A stretch of 64,000 bases of DNA, from contig WBMV01005055.1 in assembly GCA_013396655.1 (NCBI GenBank), forward strand, positions 555,933 to 619,932, given 5' to 3'. Both the position numbers and the translations under genes were made by a program. Below the pieces are notes generated by a model, which was given only the letters and a program-made list of their open reading frames with translations, did no database searches and was not told the origin of the DNA. Source of the stretch: Campylorhamphus procurvoides. Its lineage: Eukaryota > Chordata > Aves > Passeriformes > Dendrocolaptidae. This document shows, one piece after another, positions 50,801 through 64,000 of the stretch (the first letter of the stretch is position 1; every line of letters starts with the position of its first letter).

Positions 50801-53800
50801 AGCAGAGTGGTGGGGTTTGAAGGGAGCTAGTGTCATCTTGTGCTTCTGAGCTGCTCCCACAGTTCTCTCTTCCTTCACTTCTCTCAGGTAAATAGTGTAT
50901 TTCTTTTGGCATTTGGCCATGTGAAGATATTGGGACACAGCCTCCTAACCAGGAGGATTGACAGTGCCTGAAATAGACCCTTGGAAGGAAAGATAAGAAA
51001 TTCTCTTGATAGTGAAGAAGATAGAGAAGGAATTAAATGTTTGAAGATCAGTATTCTAATTAAGCATGTCTACATTGTGGATTTTTACTTGTAATAGTAC
51101 TGTAACAAATTTCCAGATGCTAAGTTTAGCTGCTTTCCAAGTAACCTTTAGAAACAATACAAAATACATAGCAGTTTGGTGCTCTGAAGATTCTGGCATG
51201 CATCAAGTCATTCTTGGCAGCTTTACTGATAAATATTTCCCTAGCAGAAATAAATAAGATGATGTTTATTGTATATAAAGATAGTTTTAACATGCAGTCT
51301 TTTGCAGGGAGACTGAGAAAGGTCTTTGGGGAGGTGTTTTTGTATGGAGTTTTCTCCTCATTGATTTCAATAGGAATTAGAACAGATAAAATTATAAGCT
51401 AAATATAGAAATTGTATGTAACTTCAATACTTCATGCTTAAATGCCAATAGTAATATGTTGTGAGTTTGCATATAAATATGTGTATATATACATAAATAT
51501 ATTGAGTCAAATATTGGGATGTTCACAAGTGTAACAAATACAGTTTTCCGTTTATGAGTAGATGAGTTGTACTGGCTGATACACTCTGGTGACTGTAATT
51601 TTAAAACCTTTGTTTAAATCTAGTGGGTTTTTTCTGCAAGAAATAGTTGTATTTTATAAGTCTATTTGAAGATTGATTTTTAGGACACCGTATTTCTTCA
51701 GTATAAATTGGGCATTCTGGGCTCTGGCTTCTTAGCACTTTAGTGAGTAACCATGCTTAGTAGTGTTACTCATCTCTTAAAATCCATTTCTTAAGATGTA
51801 GTCCAATCTTATTTTTTTCTTACATGATGGCACACAAGTACTGACAGTCTGCAACTTTATGGACAAAAAGAAAAAAAGAAAGGAGAAAATTGACTAGGTC
51901 TGGTCCCCCCCAACCCTCCTTTCTTACATGCTCTGTTGGCACTATTAACTGGTACAATAAGTAGCCCAATTCTGAATATGAAAATGTGAATATGCATGTC
52001 ATGGTGTCTCAGTAGTCTTCCAGTGTAACAGATACAAGTAATACATGACATTCTAGCCATAGCAGTTGTGAAGTATTTTACAATTTCTTGTTAGATTTTA
52101 AATTTTGTTTTATTTTGAATGTCTGCATTTTCAAATTAACTGAAACATGGTAACAGTACAGAAGAAAAAGCCCATGACTGTTTTACATTTAAAGTATGAT
52201 GATTTGAGCACTAATTACTTTGATTAGGTTTAAGTAACCAACGGAATCATAGTTAGGCTGTCAAAGTTAGTGAAGGTAGAGCAAAGGTCTGAGTTTAGTA
52301 TGCAGCTGATATTCTGATCAACTCCATATGAAATGGGATTTCCTTAAAAACATTTAAGGTATTGATATGAAACATCAATAATTTTGTCCTAAAGATTTGA
52401 TAAAGGATTTATCTGTGTTTTCTTTGGGAGGTAAGGTAGAAGGGAAGGTGAAGGGCATGGCAGTTCACTTTGCTATTGCCCTTCTTGGATCATCTTTCCC
52501 AGTTTTTATCTTTTTGCCTAGACTGCTCTAGAATGTAAGAGGAAGAGAGACCTGGAAAAGTACTGTTTTCAAGTTCCAGGTGGTTTTTAAGGAATAAAAT
52601 GAGTTTGCTGAGTGGATGATGAATATTTGCATTTCTTAGCAGTTGGTAAAATAGCTCTCCTTTCGTTAAGGTCACTCATGAGTGATTCCTGGCAGAAGCC
52701 TACTAAAGGGAAACTAAAATATAGCACTATGGTTAAGTTTAAAGGTATAAAGTGATCTTAAACTGTACACAGCTGAGTTTGGCTTGGTCTGGATAGAGCA
52801 CTTTCTAGAACTTTTACATTAGGCTGAATAGAAAAACATATACCAAAACTATCCTTTGACAAATGCTCTAAGGTTTTCTGGTCTTTATTATTTTTTTTTT
52901 TTTGTTCCTTTTTCCTTCTGATCATTTGAGATAGGTCTGGAAAATACTTGAAAATACTATTCATAAATAAAAGATGCTTGTCCTAGAAATTTAATCAAGA
53001 TTTATTCCAATTTGTGGCATAATCTCCCACGGGAAATAAGGGCCGGTTACAAACTTCGCTGGTTTTTCTAACATAAGCATGCTGCTTTGATTTTGGTTTT
53101 ATCATGGTGACATGTGATATGTTATTTAAGAAAAAGGATCTGTTCAAGACCTTTAGCATAATGGAAGTTAGCAGACCTAAGATAGAAAAAGTATTTCTCT
53201 TCATTTTCCCTATTTCTCCCCACTCTGTCTTCTCAACTCTCTGAAATCAAGATTGAAAGCTTTTCATCTATAACTGGTGGTTGCAGTTAACTGCTGAAAA
53301 TGGAGTACCATATTCCTTAGGCATGACAGGGGATTTTTTACTTGTATTCCATGTCTTCAGAAAAGCATAATGTTTTAATGTCAGAAGATATCAAAAGCTA
53401 AATGAAGAAATTCTGTGTGATCTTCAGATGAGAGAACTGATAGGACTAGGTGGAAGTTACTGCCTTCTCTCAGGGCTAATCAGACTGTTGTGTCCTTCTT
53501 GCCTAATCCAAGCCCAGTTAAGTGCCTAGTTTTGCAAGATGCTGCCTGAAGTAGTTCTTACCATTTCGCATCTCAACCTACTTGTTCAGTATACTGGGGT
53601 GTAAGTAAAATTTCAGAAAGGGCATGAAACAGAATTTTCTAATTACTGTTTGCTCAGCAGAAGGACAGCTAAATTTCCCCTTGAACTCTTCCAGGTGCTG
53701 TGTAGGCTAATAACTTCCCTTCTGTCAGGAAACTTCCCAAATGTCCACATGTATGGAGAGATATTTTTTCCCCTCTAGCCAGCAACAAGAGTAAATGGAA

Positions 53801-53889
53801 CATGTAGTGTGAGAGAAATAAGCTATGTATATTTCAAAGCTTTAGGCAAATCTTCCATTCCTAGTAATATTAGTAATTTGTGTATCAAT

Positions 53890-53938
53890 ATATGCAAAAT
53901 ATATATGTATGTACATCTATATATATGTATGTATAACT
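53890..53938. repeat. TA/TATG-rich simple repeat
   Basis: Interrupted ATATATGTATGTA units within CPEB3 intron 2. Confidence 0.6.
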
Positions 53939-56126
53939 AGTTCATTTTCTTCCATATACAATTGAAATCAGTTTTCATGGGTTGTGTTTTACTTTAGAGC
54001 AACATTGACAAAGTAGGTTTTGCTGTTATTGAGATAATTTGCCTCTTTTCATAATAAGCTAAATCTGTTTTTTTTGGCGACTGTGATAATTAAAATGTAA
54101 TAGTTTTCCATTCACATTTTTCTAACATGTATGTCAGAGCATGTTTAGACTTTTTAGTTTTTAGGCTATTGTGATATTTGATACATTCTATAGCTAAATT
54201 TAGGGTGCCATTGCCATGTTTTTTTTTCATCGTTTCTTCTTTATTTAATTTTTCTTTGTTTAATTTAGTAGAAATCTGAGAAACACAAAAGGATTACTTT
54301 TAAGCAACTGTTATAATATTGTACATACTGACGATAAGGAGGTGCCTCAGTAGTTAGATGAATGCACAGTTTTTGCATATAGAATTATATCTTCATTTGT
54401 GTAATCTTTTTATTATTACTTGTAAATTTTAGAATTTCAAAAATGCAAGTTGTGAAGTGTCACAGAAACTTTGCATGTGTATGTTCAGGCTTGGTCAACA
54501 TTTTCATTTTTGTAAGATTCAATTACATGATTCTGTCTCTTCCTGCAAGTTACCAGTGGCATTTGAAAAACACAACTAATTGATGCCTTCCTTTTCCTCA
54601 TTGTTTAATGTGTCTTTGTCCCTTTATTGCATGCTTCTCAAGCTCATTACAGAGAAAAAATTGTCAATTTTTCTAAGGTCCCATAGGAGAGAAGCACTGT
54701 GCCAATAAGGATAGATACTGATCTGCTTTGTCACAAGCAGAGAGAAGGAGAAGGGGTGCTGTGATCTCCATTCTACAGATGTAAATAAGAGACACAGGGT
54801 GTGGAGAATTAATTTTCTTTTCAGTATTCAATCTGAGAATACTGAAAAGTTGTAGATTTTTTCTGAAATATTTAGCGTATATGTCTTTGAAAACAGAGCA
54901 TACACTGAAATCTGTAAGTTTGATGTTTGTGTGTATCTCAAGCATCAAAAAGTGAAGACAACAAATTGTCACTTGTGAAAAGTTTTAGTTTATGTCACAT
55001 GCCAATTACTCAGGAGTTAAGAACATTTTATCAGGGAAGATGAAAGAAGCAAAATATTTCATTTCTTCAATAGATACCCACTTTTCCTTCAGCTCTCTAT
55101 ATCATTCTCTGTACATCTTCCAAATGCTGGAGAAGTCTTGCTTCTGCACTTCCTAATTATTTTTTTTGAATGGCTTTGCAAAATTTGCAAGAATTGCAGT
55201 TTTCTTTTAAATTCCTGGAGTCTAAATGAAATACTTAAGCAGAACAGCAGATTCTGTTGCATGTTAGGATGATGCGCTTCACATGATTTATCAGCCAAGT
55301 TAATGTCTTTTGATCAACTCTACAGATTGCTCTTGGTTTAACAAAGATAATGAAAGATCTGTGTACAGAGCACAAACTGACAGTGGGTTTCAGTTTTGGG
55401 CGAAGTGTAGGTTTGTGGGCATGGCCCCTTTTCTTTGTTTTATCCACCCTTGAACTGTTCACCTCCACTGCTTTCAGACATCCCTTCTACTTCTTCCTGT
55501 TCCTGATTTTTGATCCCTTTTTTGACTGAGCCTTCTCATTTGGGTTGGCCTCCCCTATTCTGCTTTCCACGTCAAAGCTTCAAGTTACAGGGGAAGGCCC
55601 AATAAATCCCTGTAGGCGTAAGGCGAGTCATGTTCACTTACTCTGTGGGAATTACTCCTGTGCAAACTTAATAGCACGAGGGGTTTTAAGTAGGTTTAAA
55701 TAAACTCAGAGAGAATGGAATTTTCAGAAATATTAGCTAGAAGTTCTATATTCTAAAAATCTAGAAATTTCAATCGAATGCTAATTTAGTCTGAATGTGC
55801 CAAACTGATTTTCTTTCCCCATCCCCACACTGGGCTTCCACAATATGTGACTTAGAACGGATTTTCACACAGGTTGACAGAAAAGCACTTCTGACATAAA
55901 TGAGAAAAGCATTATGTCTTTAACATGGATGTTTTATATATGATTTTATTTTATGTCATAATCATAAGTGGATGTTTCTGTGAAATTTGTGTTTCCAGCA
56001 TGGAAGAATCATTGTGGAGGTGCTCATCTTAAAAAGATTCATCCTAAAAAGTTATTTTTAGCAACACTGTAAGCAAGTTAAAGCTGATCTTTTAATGAGA
56101 AATGTCAGACAACTGACATACATAGT

Positions 56127-56150
56127 CATATATAGGCATATATATATATG
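56127..56150. repeat. AT dinucleotide repeat
   Basis: A short TA/CATATA alternation in CPEB3 intron 2. Confidence 0.6.
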
Positions 56151-59100
56151 TTATCTATAATGTATTGTTTCTGAATAAATATCTTCTGTATGTAAGAATG
56201 GCTCTTCAAAACAAAGAAAATCACCCACTAAAGCTCTCCTAGTTTTAATCTCAAAGTGGTAAAAGTTCTTTTTTGCAAATAAGACTTATTATGGAATGGC
56301 TAAAATAAAACAGAACAAACATTTTGTTTTGAAACACTTTAATGGTTAAATATTATTTTGGATTAAATGAAAATTCCTAATTCCTTGCTGGAAGTTGCTG
56401 CTTCATTCTGCCTGAAGTATTTTACTTCATGAAGGGGATGTGTTAAAAGCATTAATGAATCAGCATGCAGGTAGCTAATGTTACTCCCATTTACTACATG
56501 ACCTTTACAGTAACTATATGTTTGTAAAGGGTTAACAAGTGATTAATATATTAACTAATTGTCCAGCATTTTAACAGAAGGCTTATAACCAAATATAATA
56601 TCATCTTAGTAAGCATTAAGACTGCAATAACCCCTCATGTGTAAAATGTTTATAGCACATTTTGTATGTTTGAGATTTTCTTTAAAGTACTTATGAAGAT
56701 ACTTTTTAATTTTAAGTCATGATGTGCATAACAGTCTGCCCTAATTATTTCATCTTACTAAATAATTCTCTTGCTCATGTATTCTTTCCAGGATCATATT
56801 GTTTCTTCCTGTGACAGTTGCAAAAAAGAAAAATTGACAACAGTGAAACCTCTCACAGTAACTGAAAGGGCTTTGCTTAAAACTCACAAAGCCCAAAGTA
56901 GCAGCTGACTGTGCTACTGTGTAGGAAGAGTAAGGCAGAACAAGAGTCAGGAACAAGAAAAAGTAATGCTTTTATAGTACAGAATGAAAGGGAAGCTGTG
57001 GCATCTTCAAATATGGCAATTCAAGATGACAATGTACCTGTTCATTTTCTGTGTATGAGGATTTATGCAAATAAAATCTTGTAAAGTTCGGACTAGATTC
57101 AATGTTTAGTGGTAAAGGTCCTCAGGCTCCTGCTACTTTGGCTGCTGATAAGCAAAGCTGTACCTTTGGCTGCTGAGAAAAAACCCAGCAGATTTTATAA
57201 GTGATGTTTTGATGCAAGTTTCTGCAGACAGTTTTGCCTCCCTTGTCTAAACAGGAACACACTCTTCTGACATGGTTTCATAAAGTAGAAATAGTAGACT
57301 ACTTATATAACAATTTTTTTCTTGTTAGGCAAGGGAGAAATAACTGACGTGTGTGCCATTTAAAACTACTTGAAAATGGATTGTAGTAAATTTTACAGTT
57401 TTTTTGGAAGGCTTCACTTTCTAGAGAAACTGGAAAGTTTTCTTGCTATTTCACTGATGTAGCAGCCTTGTTTGAATATAAACTTGAGCTGATGAATGTT
57501 TCAAAATATAGCTCCATTCTTGGCTCCACTGGATATGTAGAGAAAGGGGAATTACTTAAAAAGAACAAATACAGTGAAAATAGCTTTTTTATGAATGCAG
57601 GTGAGCACTGATGCAAAGGGCAACTGCACTAGATGCATAGTTTTTCACACAACCTCCAATTTTGTTTGCCTTTTCACACTGAACATTTATATTTGTAGTT
57701 TATAATTGCCCAGAAATGAACTAATAAACATTTGTATTTCTCCTTTCCATGTAATATTTTCTGGTTGATGAGGTCCTCGTTTACACAGAAAATTGAGTCC
57801 TTGAGGTCATGACCTTGTAGTTAGTGCTATTTAATATCAGCCGGCTTTGCTGCAGTTCTTCACTTGTTTCTGTATGATGAGCTGATCTCTGTGTTGATGA
57901 TATCTGGCAAATATTTTTATTGTGTTCCTACTTTATTAACCAACATTAGTGATAAAACTGGTCTCAAGATTTTCCCTGAAGAATTATTTGCTTTTCTTTA
58001 TCAGATTCTGTTTAGCGCTAGCAGTTCTTTTCCATTTTGCCTTTTTCTTTCTTACTTCAATTGCACTAATTACTCTTTTTTTCCTGTTTACATGGTTACT
58101 TTGGCTGTAGCACCATATGAAGCATTATGTTGAAATCCTTGTTTGATCAGCCATATCATAATCTTTTAAGAACTAGAGATCATATTTCCAGGGTATTGCT
58201 TCAGTACCATGTAATGCTATGTTATTTCGGCATTGTATTTCTTAAGAAAAGAAATCCTTGAATTTCAGTCATAAAAACTAGAAACAGTGTTTGTCATCTA
58301 TAGTTTCATATTCTGCTTCAGTTATTGCAGTTCTTTCATTTTGATTTTGCTGGTCAGATATACACAGTACTGGCATCCCTACTTGGACTGCTTTAGTGGT
58401 TCCACTGACTGACCCTTACTGACTCTGGCTCCTTTTGATTAGAGAGTTCCCATACACCTTGTCTGTTATTGAATTGGATAGATGATATTGGTTTTTGTCT
58501 TACTATTTCCCTGTATTTTCTGTTTACCCTTCGTCACCTGATTTTCCCCTGTGAGGATGAGGGAGGCTGCTTTATTTCACCTGACTTCTTCTGATGTGCT
58601 TTACTTTTTTTATCAGTCTCGCTTGACTTTTTTCTAGGCATTTGTTGTCCAAGGTGTTCTTGCTGACCTTACAGTTTCCCTGAATATACGTCAGGGATCA
58701 TCCTGGTTCTTTCCTTCTAGCAACATTTCTTAAGGCACCTGCCAGTCTTTATTATCCTGTACAAAAAAGGAGAATTCGATTGCAAATCAGACAGGCTTTT
58801 ATCTCAAGACATTTTTCCTGTCTGGAGCAATCTTTACTAAATTTGCCATGTGATAGTCAGTTTAGCTCTTATAATGTAAAAGGAAAGTGTTTTTCTTGCT
58901 CCTATGAATATTCTTTTCAATTTTTGCATAAAGAAGGTTTCCTTTTGGTTAATTGCCTGTTCATACTTGTATATCTTGTAAGTGATTTGTGAATTATTTT
59001 AATTAAATCCAAATGTGCAGCAGCAGTAATTTGAATGCATAACACCTAACTGACAACAAAAAAAACTGCTCATGGCTTCTCGTCTAAGAAGAAGAAATAT

Positions 59101-61738
59101 CTATTCTTGTTATTTTAAAGAATTGTAATATTGACACACCTTGTTCATGATTTATTCTTTTCCTCATATTCTGTGTGCCTTAAAGCCCCTTAGGCAATGA
59201 AAGATGCAAATATGCATAGTGTGATTCAGTTACTGTTTTAATATATTTATCATGCAAAGTAATATAGTTTACATTAATTTTGAATTTGTTATTAAACTGA
59301 TTTTTTTTCGTACATGGGATGGTTCAGTACTTGCAACTGGAAAAATTCCTTTGTTTACAAAATTTAATCTGAAATGGAATTGCTTGTGTATAATTGATTT
59401 GAAGAGTTGCTTCTAATGAAAACATTATTTTGGACTGGGTGGTTTTTTTTCTGTTCTACTTCGGCCTTGCCTTCCTCTAAGAGGAGCTTGATGTTATGAG
59501 TGGTCTTCGGAGTGCTACTGTCTGCTGTTTCCTACCTGTTCAGTTGCACATATGCAGCCTTTGGTAATTTTGCAGATGATCAAATACTTCATAGCAAATA
59601 TTCTTAATTTAAAATTTCTAACATAATGACACTTAGGAAAAGGTTTGCCTCATGTGGCTATACAGGAGTCTCAACTCATGTTTAGAAATAGGTGTACAGC
59701 TTGAGAGCCTGTAGTTCTATTACCCTTACAAGAAGGTGGCTGAGACAGCTTGGGATTCTATGATAGATTATGCCCTTGGTAAAGTCACTGGATGGAGAAC
59801 ATTTGCTGCCTAACTCTTCTCAACCCCTGTTAGGAAGAAGGTGACTGAGTGGATTTTTGTGTGCCACAATTTGTCATGCTGTAATAATATAAAGTTAGGA
59901 CTTGGATAACTCACATGAGTAATTTTAGTAATTAAAAATATATCGCAACTAATAGATGAAACATTTTCTTTAAATCCTGCTGAATGCAAAGTGACATCAT
60001 GCTGAAAATGTCACCTCCTCGTCTTTTCTGGGAACTGAAACGTTGTGAGGTTTCTGGCCTGGCTTAGGTCTGTGCATAAGTATTAACCCCAGTTCCCCCC
60101 CAGCACTTGCTGAGCAACTATCCCCACTATTCTTAGCATTTTATTGGTTTTCTTTTAAAAGTGAAGGCCTATATTTGCATTGAAATGGAAAATGACTGTC
60201 CTCTCTAAGGGTAGTTCTCCAGACCTGTAGGAAGATCTTGTCCTGTGTGAACAGATAAAATGTGTTGCCTCTCTTTTGTTGAAATTGCTGTCTGGAGTTC
60301 TGACACCTACAAGATTTTTGTTCAGGAGGTGCTATTTTCTGAGCACAACAGAAATGGAACAGGAGCCTGACTTGAAATGTGCCAGTTAGATACTATTTTA
60401 GTCACATTTTTCTTAAAAGCATAATGAGTTTGGATGAGAGACAATATTTTATTTGTCATCAGGCTTAAACACTTCAGTGACACCTTTTTTTAAATTTTTT
60501 TTTACCTTACCAATATATCCTGTGTCACTGATGATCAGTAACTCTAGACAAAACCACTGTTTCCATTGCAGAGAAATCCTTGAGTCCCCTTTGCTGTGGT
60601 GGCCATAGTAAATGAAGCTACTGGGCACTGGTGCTTAGACATCTGCTTGACAGTGATTACTTGTATTCTTTTCTATCTCTCATTTTGTCTCATTATGCTC
60701 TCATGCCATGAGACAGACTGTAAATCTTTCTGAGACAATAACTTCCTTATACAATATGTCTCTACTGTCTTTTACGTTATGTGGTCCAGACTGCCAAGTG
60801 TGATCATTCAGATCCTTTCACACTGTAGCACTTCCAGTTCTCCCTTCTACTTTGCACCTTTGCTTTCAACTTGTGACTTGAAGTTTGCACTGAACTTGTG
60901 CTGATTTATCTGGCAAGTAGTTCTTAGGTCAATGTTAGTTTTTCCTTGCTGTGGGACACAGGCAACATTCTACTGAACGGAGGGGTAGAAGCCCAAAGGT
61001 AACTTATCAGTGCTGAACTCTTGCACAGTGGGCCAATGAACCAGTTAAATTATGTCATTTTAATAGCTCAAGGGTATAATGAATGGCCTTGTAAATTCTA
61101 CTGCTGACAACTTTTTTTTCCACTTGCTTGTTTTTTGTGAATTGATGGTCATCTTGGGTGTAACTATTCTAATCCTATATTTTACAAGTGTTAGAACCAT
61201 TTGTTACTGGAATCAGTAACTATAATAGAAAGTGGATACATCAGCTTTTTGAGATGCATTCGGCAGCAGGACTGATGAGCAGATTTTTATCTAAAGCATC
61301 CCATTGAACAAAATATGACTAAACATAAATCCTGTCAGTGAGTGCTCAGTCAGTTGTACTGTCTGCAGATCATTCCCTACGTTAGTGGAATGGGTGTAAG
61401 AATAATAGACGTTTTGTAGATTCTCCTGATTTTTTTGTTGTTGTGGGTTTTTTATTTGTTTGGGGGTTTTTAACACGTTGCTCAATTGCTTTCATGGCAA
61501 AGTTATTATATTTCTGTTTGCTGGTAAAAAATGGTGTTTCTCCACTGGAGCATTAGGTTAGCTGATGTAAGCATTTGAGTAGGTGCTTTACTGTTGAATC
61601 TAAGGTGGAGAAATAATACTAGTGATCATGTAATTAGATGCTTGGCATATTATAAAAGTCTATATTGGAAGAATAACTGAGTGCTTCAAAGAACACAAAG
61701 TAGGCTATTGCTTGGCTCTAATGAAAGAAATGAATATA

Positions 61739-61766
61739 ATATAGAATATATATATGCATGTATATT
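61739..61766. repeat. AT-rich simple repeat
   Basis: ATATAGAATATATATATGC and nearby TATG units in CPEB3 intron 2. Confidence 0.55.
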
Positions 61767-64000
61767 TTGTGTCCGAACAAGTAGGGCCATATTATAGTTT
61801 GTTCCTTGCAACTCCGAAACATGAATTGCCTAAACCAGGGGAACAGTTAATATATTCCTCTCAGTCTGTTCTGTAGTTACCACCTCTATTTAGGAAACTG
61901 CGGGGTAATTTCAATTACTCTCCTCCCTGCACTTTGCAAGCAAATACTGAATATTCAGTAACTTGGCAGGTTATACTGTTTTAAGTGATTATGATGCCAA
62001 GTCTTATGGCTATAATGACTGAAGTTTTTTATATATATTTTGAGCAACTATTAAGTGTGTACAGAAAGGGGATCTCACCTGCAAAGTAAAAAGACATTTA
62101 AACTGAATAATATAATTTGTATGCATTTTTGTAATTCTGTATAATACTGGTTTTATCTCTTCCTATTTCTGTACTTTTTAGTTAATCTGAAAATAAAAAA
62201 TGCAAAGATTTCACTGAAAGATTTTTGTTTTCTTGTAACGTTTTAGAACTCAGAATTTATAAGGGAGTAATACAGCTTTACCTTTCTATATGGAAAAAAT
62301 TGCTTGAGTAGGTCAGGCTTTCAAAGCTTTTGGATTGAATCCGAGTTCTTGCGCGTTAACTATAGAAGTTTATATAACACAAGGTGACAAGACAAGGTGA
62401 CTAAATATTGTTAACTAGAGTTTTGAAATGTTGTTTTTCAAATTACATGGAAATGCTTTAATAATCTATATACAGTTAGACACTGTTTTGTATTTGTATT
62501 AAACTTTCTCATTTTTCTTAAAATCTTTTTAAACAAGCTTAAAAAAAATCACCTTTTGCCCAGTGAACTTCCAAACACCTATGAAAATAAAATGTGCTAC
62601 AGTTGCTAATGAGAAAAGACAAATGTATGAGAAGTTGATATGTGTCTTCCGTGGACATTCCAAGAGCAACAATTACATAAGAAAACATTACCCTTTTTAT
62701 TCCAGTAAGGGAACACAGTAAATGCAGCTTAGTTTAACACTATCCAGAATTAACTTGAAAGACCAAAAAAGAGAGTGGAATTAAAATAAAATTCCATTAA
62801 GACTTAGTACTAGTAGCTATGCTGTGCAGTTCTCCATTATGGGCATACACAAATTTACCATGTTCTTCCATCCTCCCTACATCTTATGTCTGCTTGTTTT
62901 ATTTCATATTTTTATTAAATCCAGTATAAGGAAAAAATTACTGAAATTTCTGGTTGTTCTAGTTCTGCTTGCATCTGTGTTGTCAGTCATGTTGTTACTG
63001 GCAGCATTCCAGCACCAAGCTGCAAAGGAAGTAACACTTGCTGTTTACAGTTTTTTTATTCTTTTGCAAAGTGATCATATTACTTTATCATGTGAGCATA
63101 TTCTTCAGATTTCCTATATTTGAGAGTTGGGTTTTTTTAGACTTTATGGAGAATGCAAGTGGGATTGCATCACAGCAGACGCTGCTAGGAGCTAAAGACT
63201 GCTCAGCGAGCATTTAGAGCATGCTGTATGTGACCATTCATGTGCACCATCATGGCATATTGAGCATGTCCCAAGCCAAACTTCCGTAATACTTTTTTTG
63301 CAGTTGTTTTTGCTACTTTGGATTGGGGTACTGGTGGGAGACAAATTTGTTTTCCTTGTGTTCTTGGTAACAACCCCTTCTGCAGGTGCTATAAGAGAGT
63401 GAGTGAGCCCAGTTTAAAACAGTACTGGCATTTTACCCTGTATTTATTCAAAGCTGTGCTTCCATTGACTTCAGCTTTAGTTGGCAATGCTTAGCAATCC
63501 TGTGCAACCAGATCCAGGTTTATGACGGGCACAGAACGAAACAGGGCAGTGACCACAATGAAGAAGTTTGCATTGATAGAAAGTTGTTTAAGCTGTTCTC
63601 TATGATCTCATCTCATTCTTCTGATCAAGATACCACGCATAATGGCTAATAAGAATCTAGTAAGTAAAAGTGCTGAGACTTCTGTGAGCCTAACAGGAGT
63701 TTTGGCATTCTGGGAACACTCAGCATTTCAGTAAGAGGTAGCCATCTTATTGCTCAGCAGAGTTGGGTTGCGTTGTGCCACATACTGGTGCAGAAAGCTT
63801 AAAAATCTAGGGCAGCATGAAAATGTAGAACACTGAAATAAATTACTGAAACTGAAATATTGTTCAGAATATAGGAAGCTCGGAAGCTTAATAGGAAGTC
63901 AGTTAACAGATGAACTGAAATATGTAGGCACAGGGAAATGTATCTTTGAAAGTGTCCAGGTACCTGAGGTTTTGCTGCTTGCACACTAAAACATAGGCAG

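Larger units (their letters stand above)
47500..64000 (+). other. CPEB3: CPEB3 intron 2 (partial, runs off the window)
   Basis: The intron starts with GTAAAT at 47500 and continues to the window end without a recognisable next exon (the following CPEB3 exon should begin with a DRSRPYDTFN-type sequence, which I did not find). The DNA is AT-rich with simple tracts (T/G-rich at 47741-47809 and about 61430-61470; AT-rich near 53890-53940, 56127-56150 and 61739-61770). The longest open frame is 168 codons on the minus strand (50406-50912), without a known domain. No match to the mammalian CPEB3 self-cleaving ribozyme was noticed by eye. Confidence 0.85.

Noticed and set aside
59690..59790. Possible third CR1 end around TTGGGATTCTATGATAG
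   Set aside because: Only the short ATTCTATGAT string resembles CR1. The expected upstream GGACTAGATG and CCTTCCAACC-type blocks are missing.

Overview
This is vertebrate nuclear DNA, most likely from a bird. The window is AT-rich, with two compact GC/CpG-rich islands. The only clear transposon remnants are two truncated CR1-type LINE 3' ends, the typical interspersed repeat of birds and other sauropsids. Introns are moderate in size and repeat-poor. There is no operon structure, CRISPR array or RNA gene that I can recognise. Species cannot be fixed from the sequence; a turtle or crocodilian is a less likely alternative.

Two protein-coding genes are present, arranged head to head. MARCHF5 (MARCH5, mitochondrial RING-CH E3 ubiquitin ligase) lies on the minus strand. 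Its exons 2-6 are complete at 23050-22848, 18622-18492, 15350-15167, 14742-14576 and 13438-13322. The segments join in phase with canonical GT/AG borders and give 802 nt of CDS including the stop. Together with the 35 nt expected from exon 1 this equals exactly the 278-codon vertebrate protein. Exon 1 is not visible and very probably lies in the 437-base assembly gap (38217-38653). CPEB3 (cytoplasmic polyadenylation element binding protein 3) is on the plus strand. Only its large first coding exon (46592-47499, ATG at 46603) is inside the window. It encodes the 299-residue disordered, Gln-rich N-terminus, and the RRM and zinc-finger exons lie beyond the right edge.

Layout: 1-850 is a GC-rich, minisatellite-bearing island of unknown role. 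851-12200 is intergenic AT-rich DNA without recognisable genes. About 12200-13321 is the probable MARCHF5 3' UTR with candidate polyadenylation signals. 13322-38216 is MARCHF5 with its introns, including an antisense-oriented CR1 at 32.2-32.6 kb in intron 1. 37990-39130 is the GC-rich probable bidirectional promoter, interrupted by the gap. 39131-46591 is CPEB3 intron 1 or 5' flank, holding a CR1 fragment at 40.66-40.91 kb and a second CpG-enriched, regulatory-looking block at 45.83-46.33 kb. 47500-64000 is CPEB3 intron 2 with no further exon seen.

The two proteins work in separate pathways: MARCHF5 in mitochondrial outer-membrane ubiquitination, CPEB3 in translational control at synapses. 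Their link here is positional, a shared divergent promoter also known from mammals. I found no evidence for a new multi-gene system. The points most worth a second look are the lost promoter/exon 1, the secondary regulatory block with a CRE/octamer composite ahead of CPEB3 exon 2, the repeat-encoded prion-like tracts in CPEB3, and the orphan GC-rich island at the left edge.
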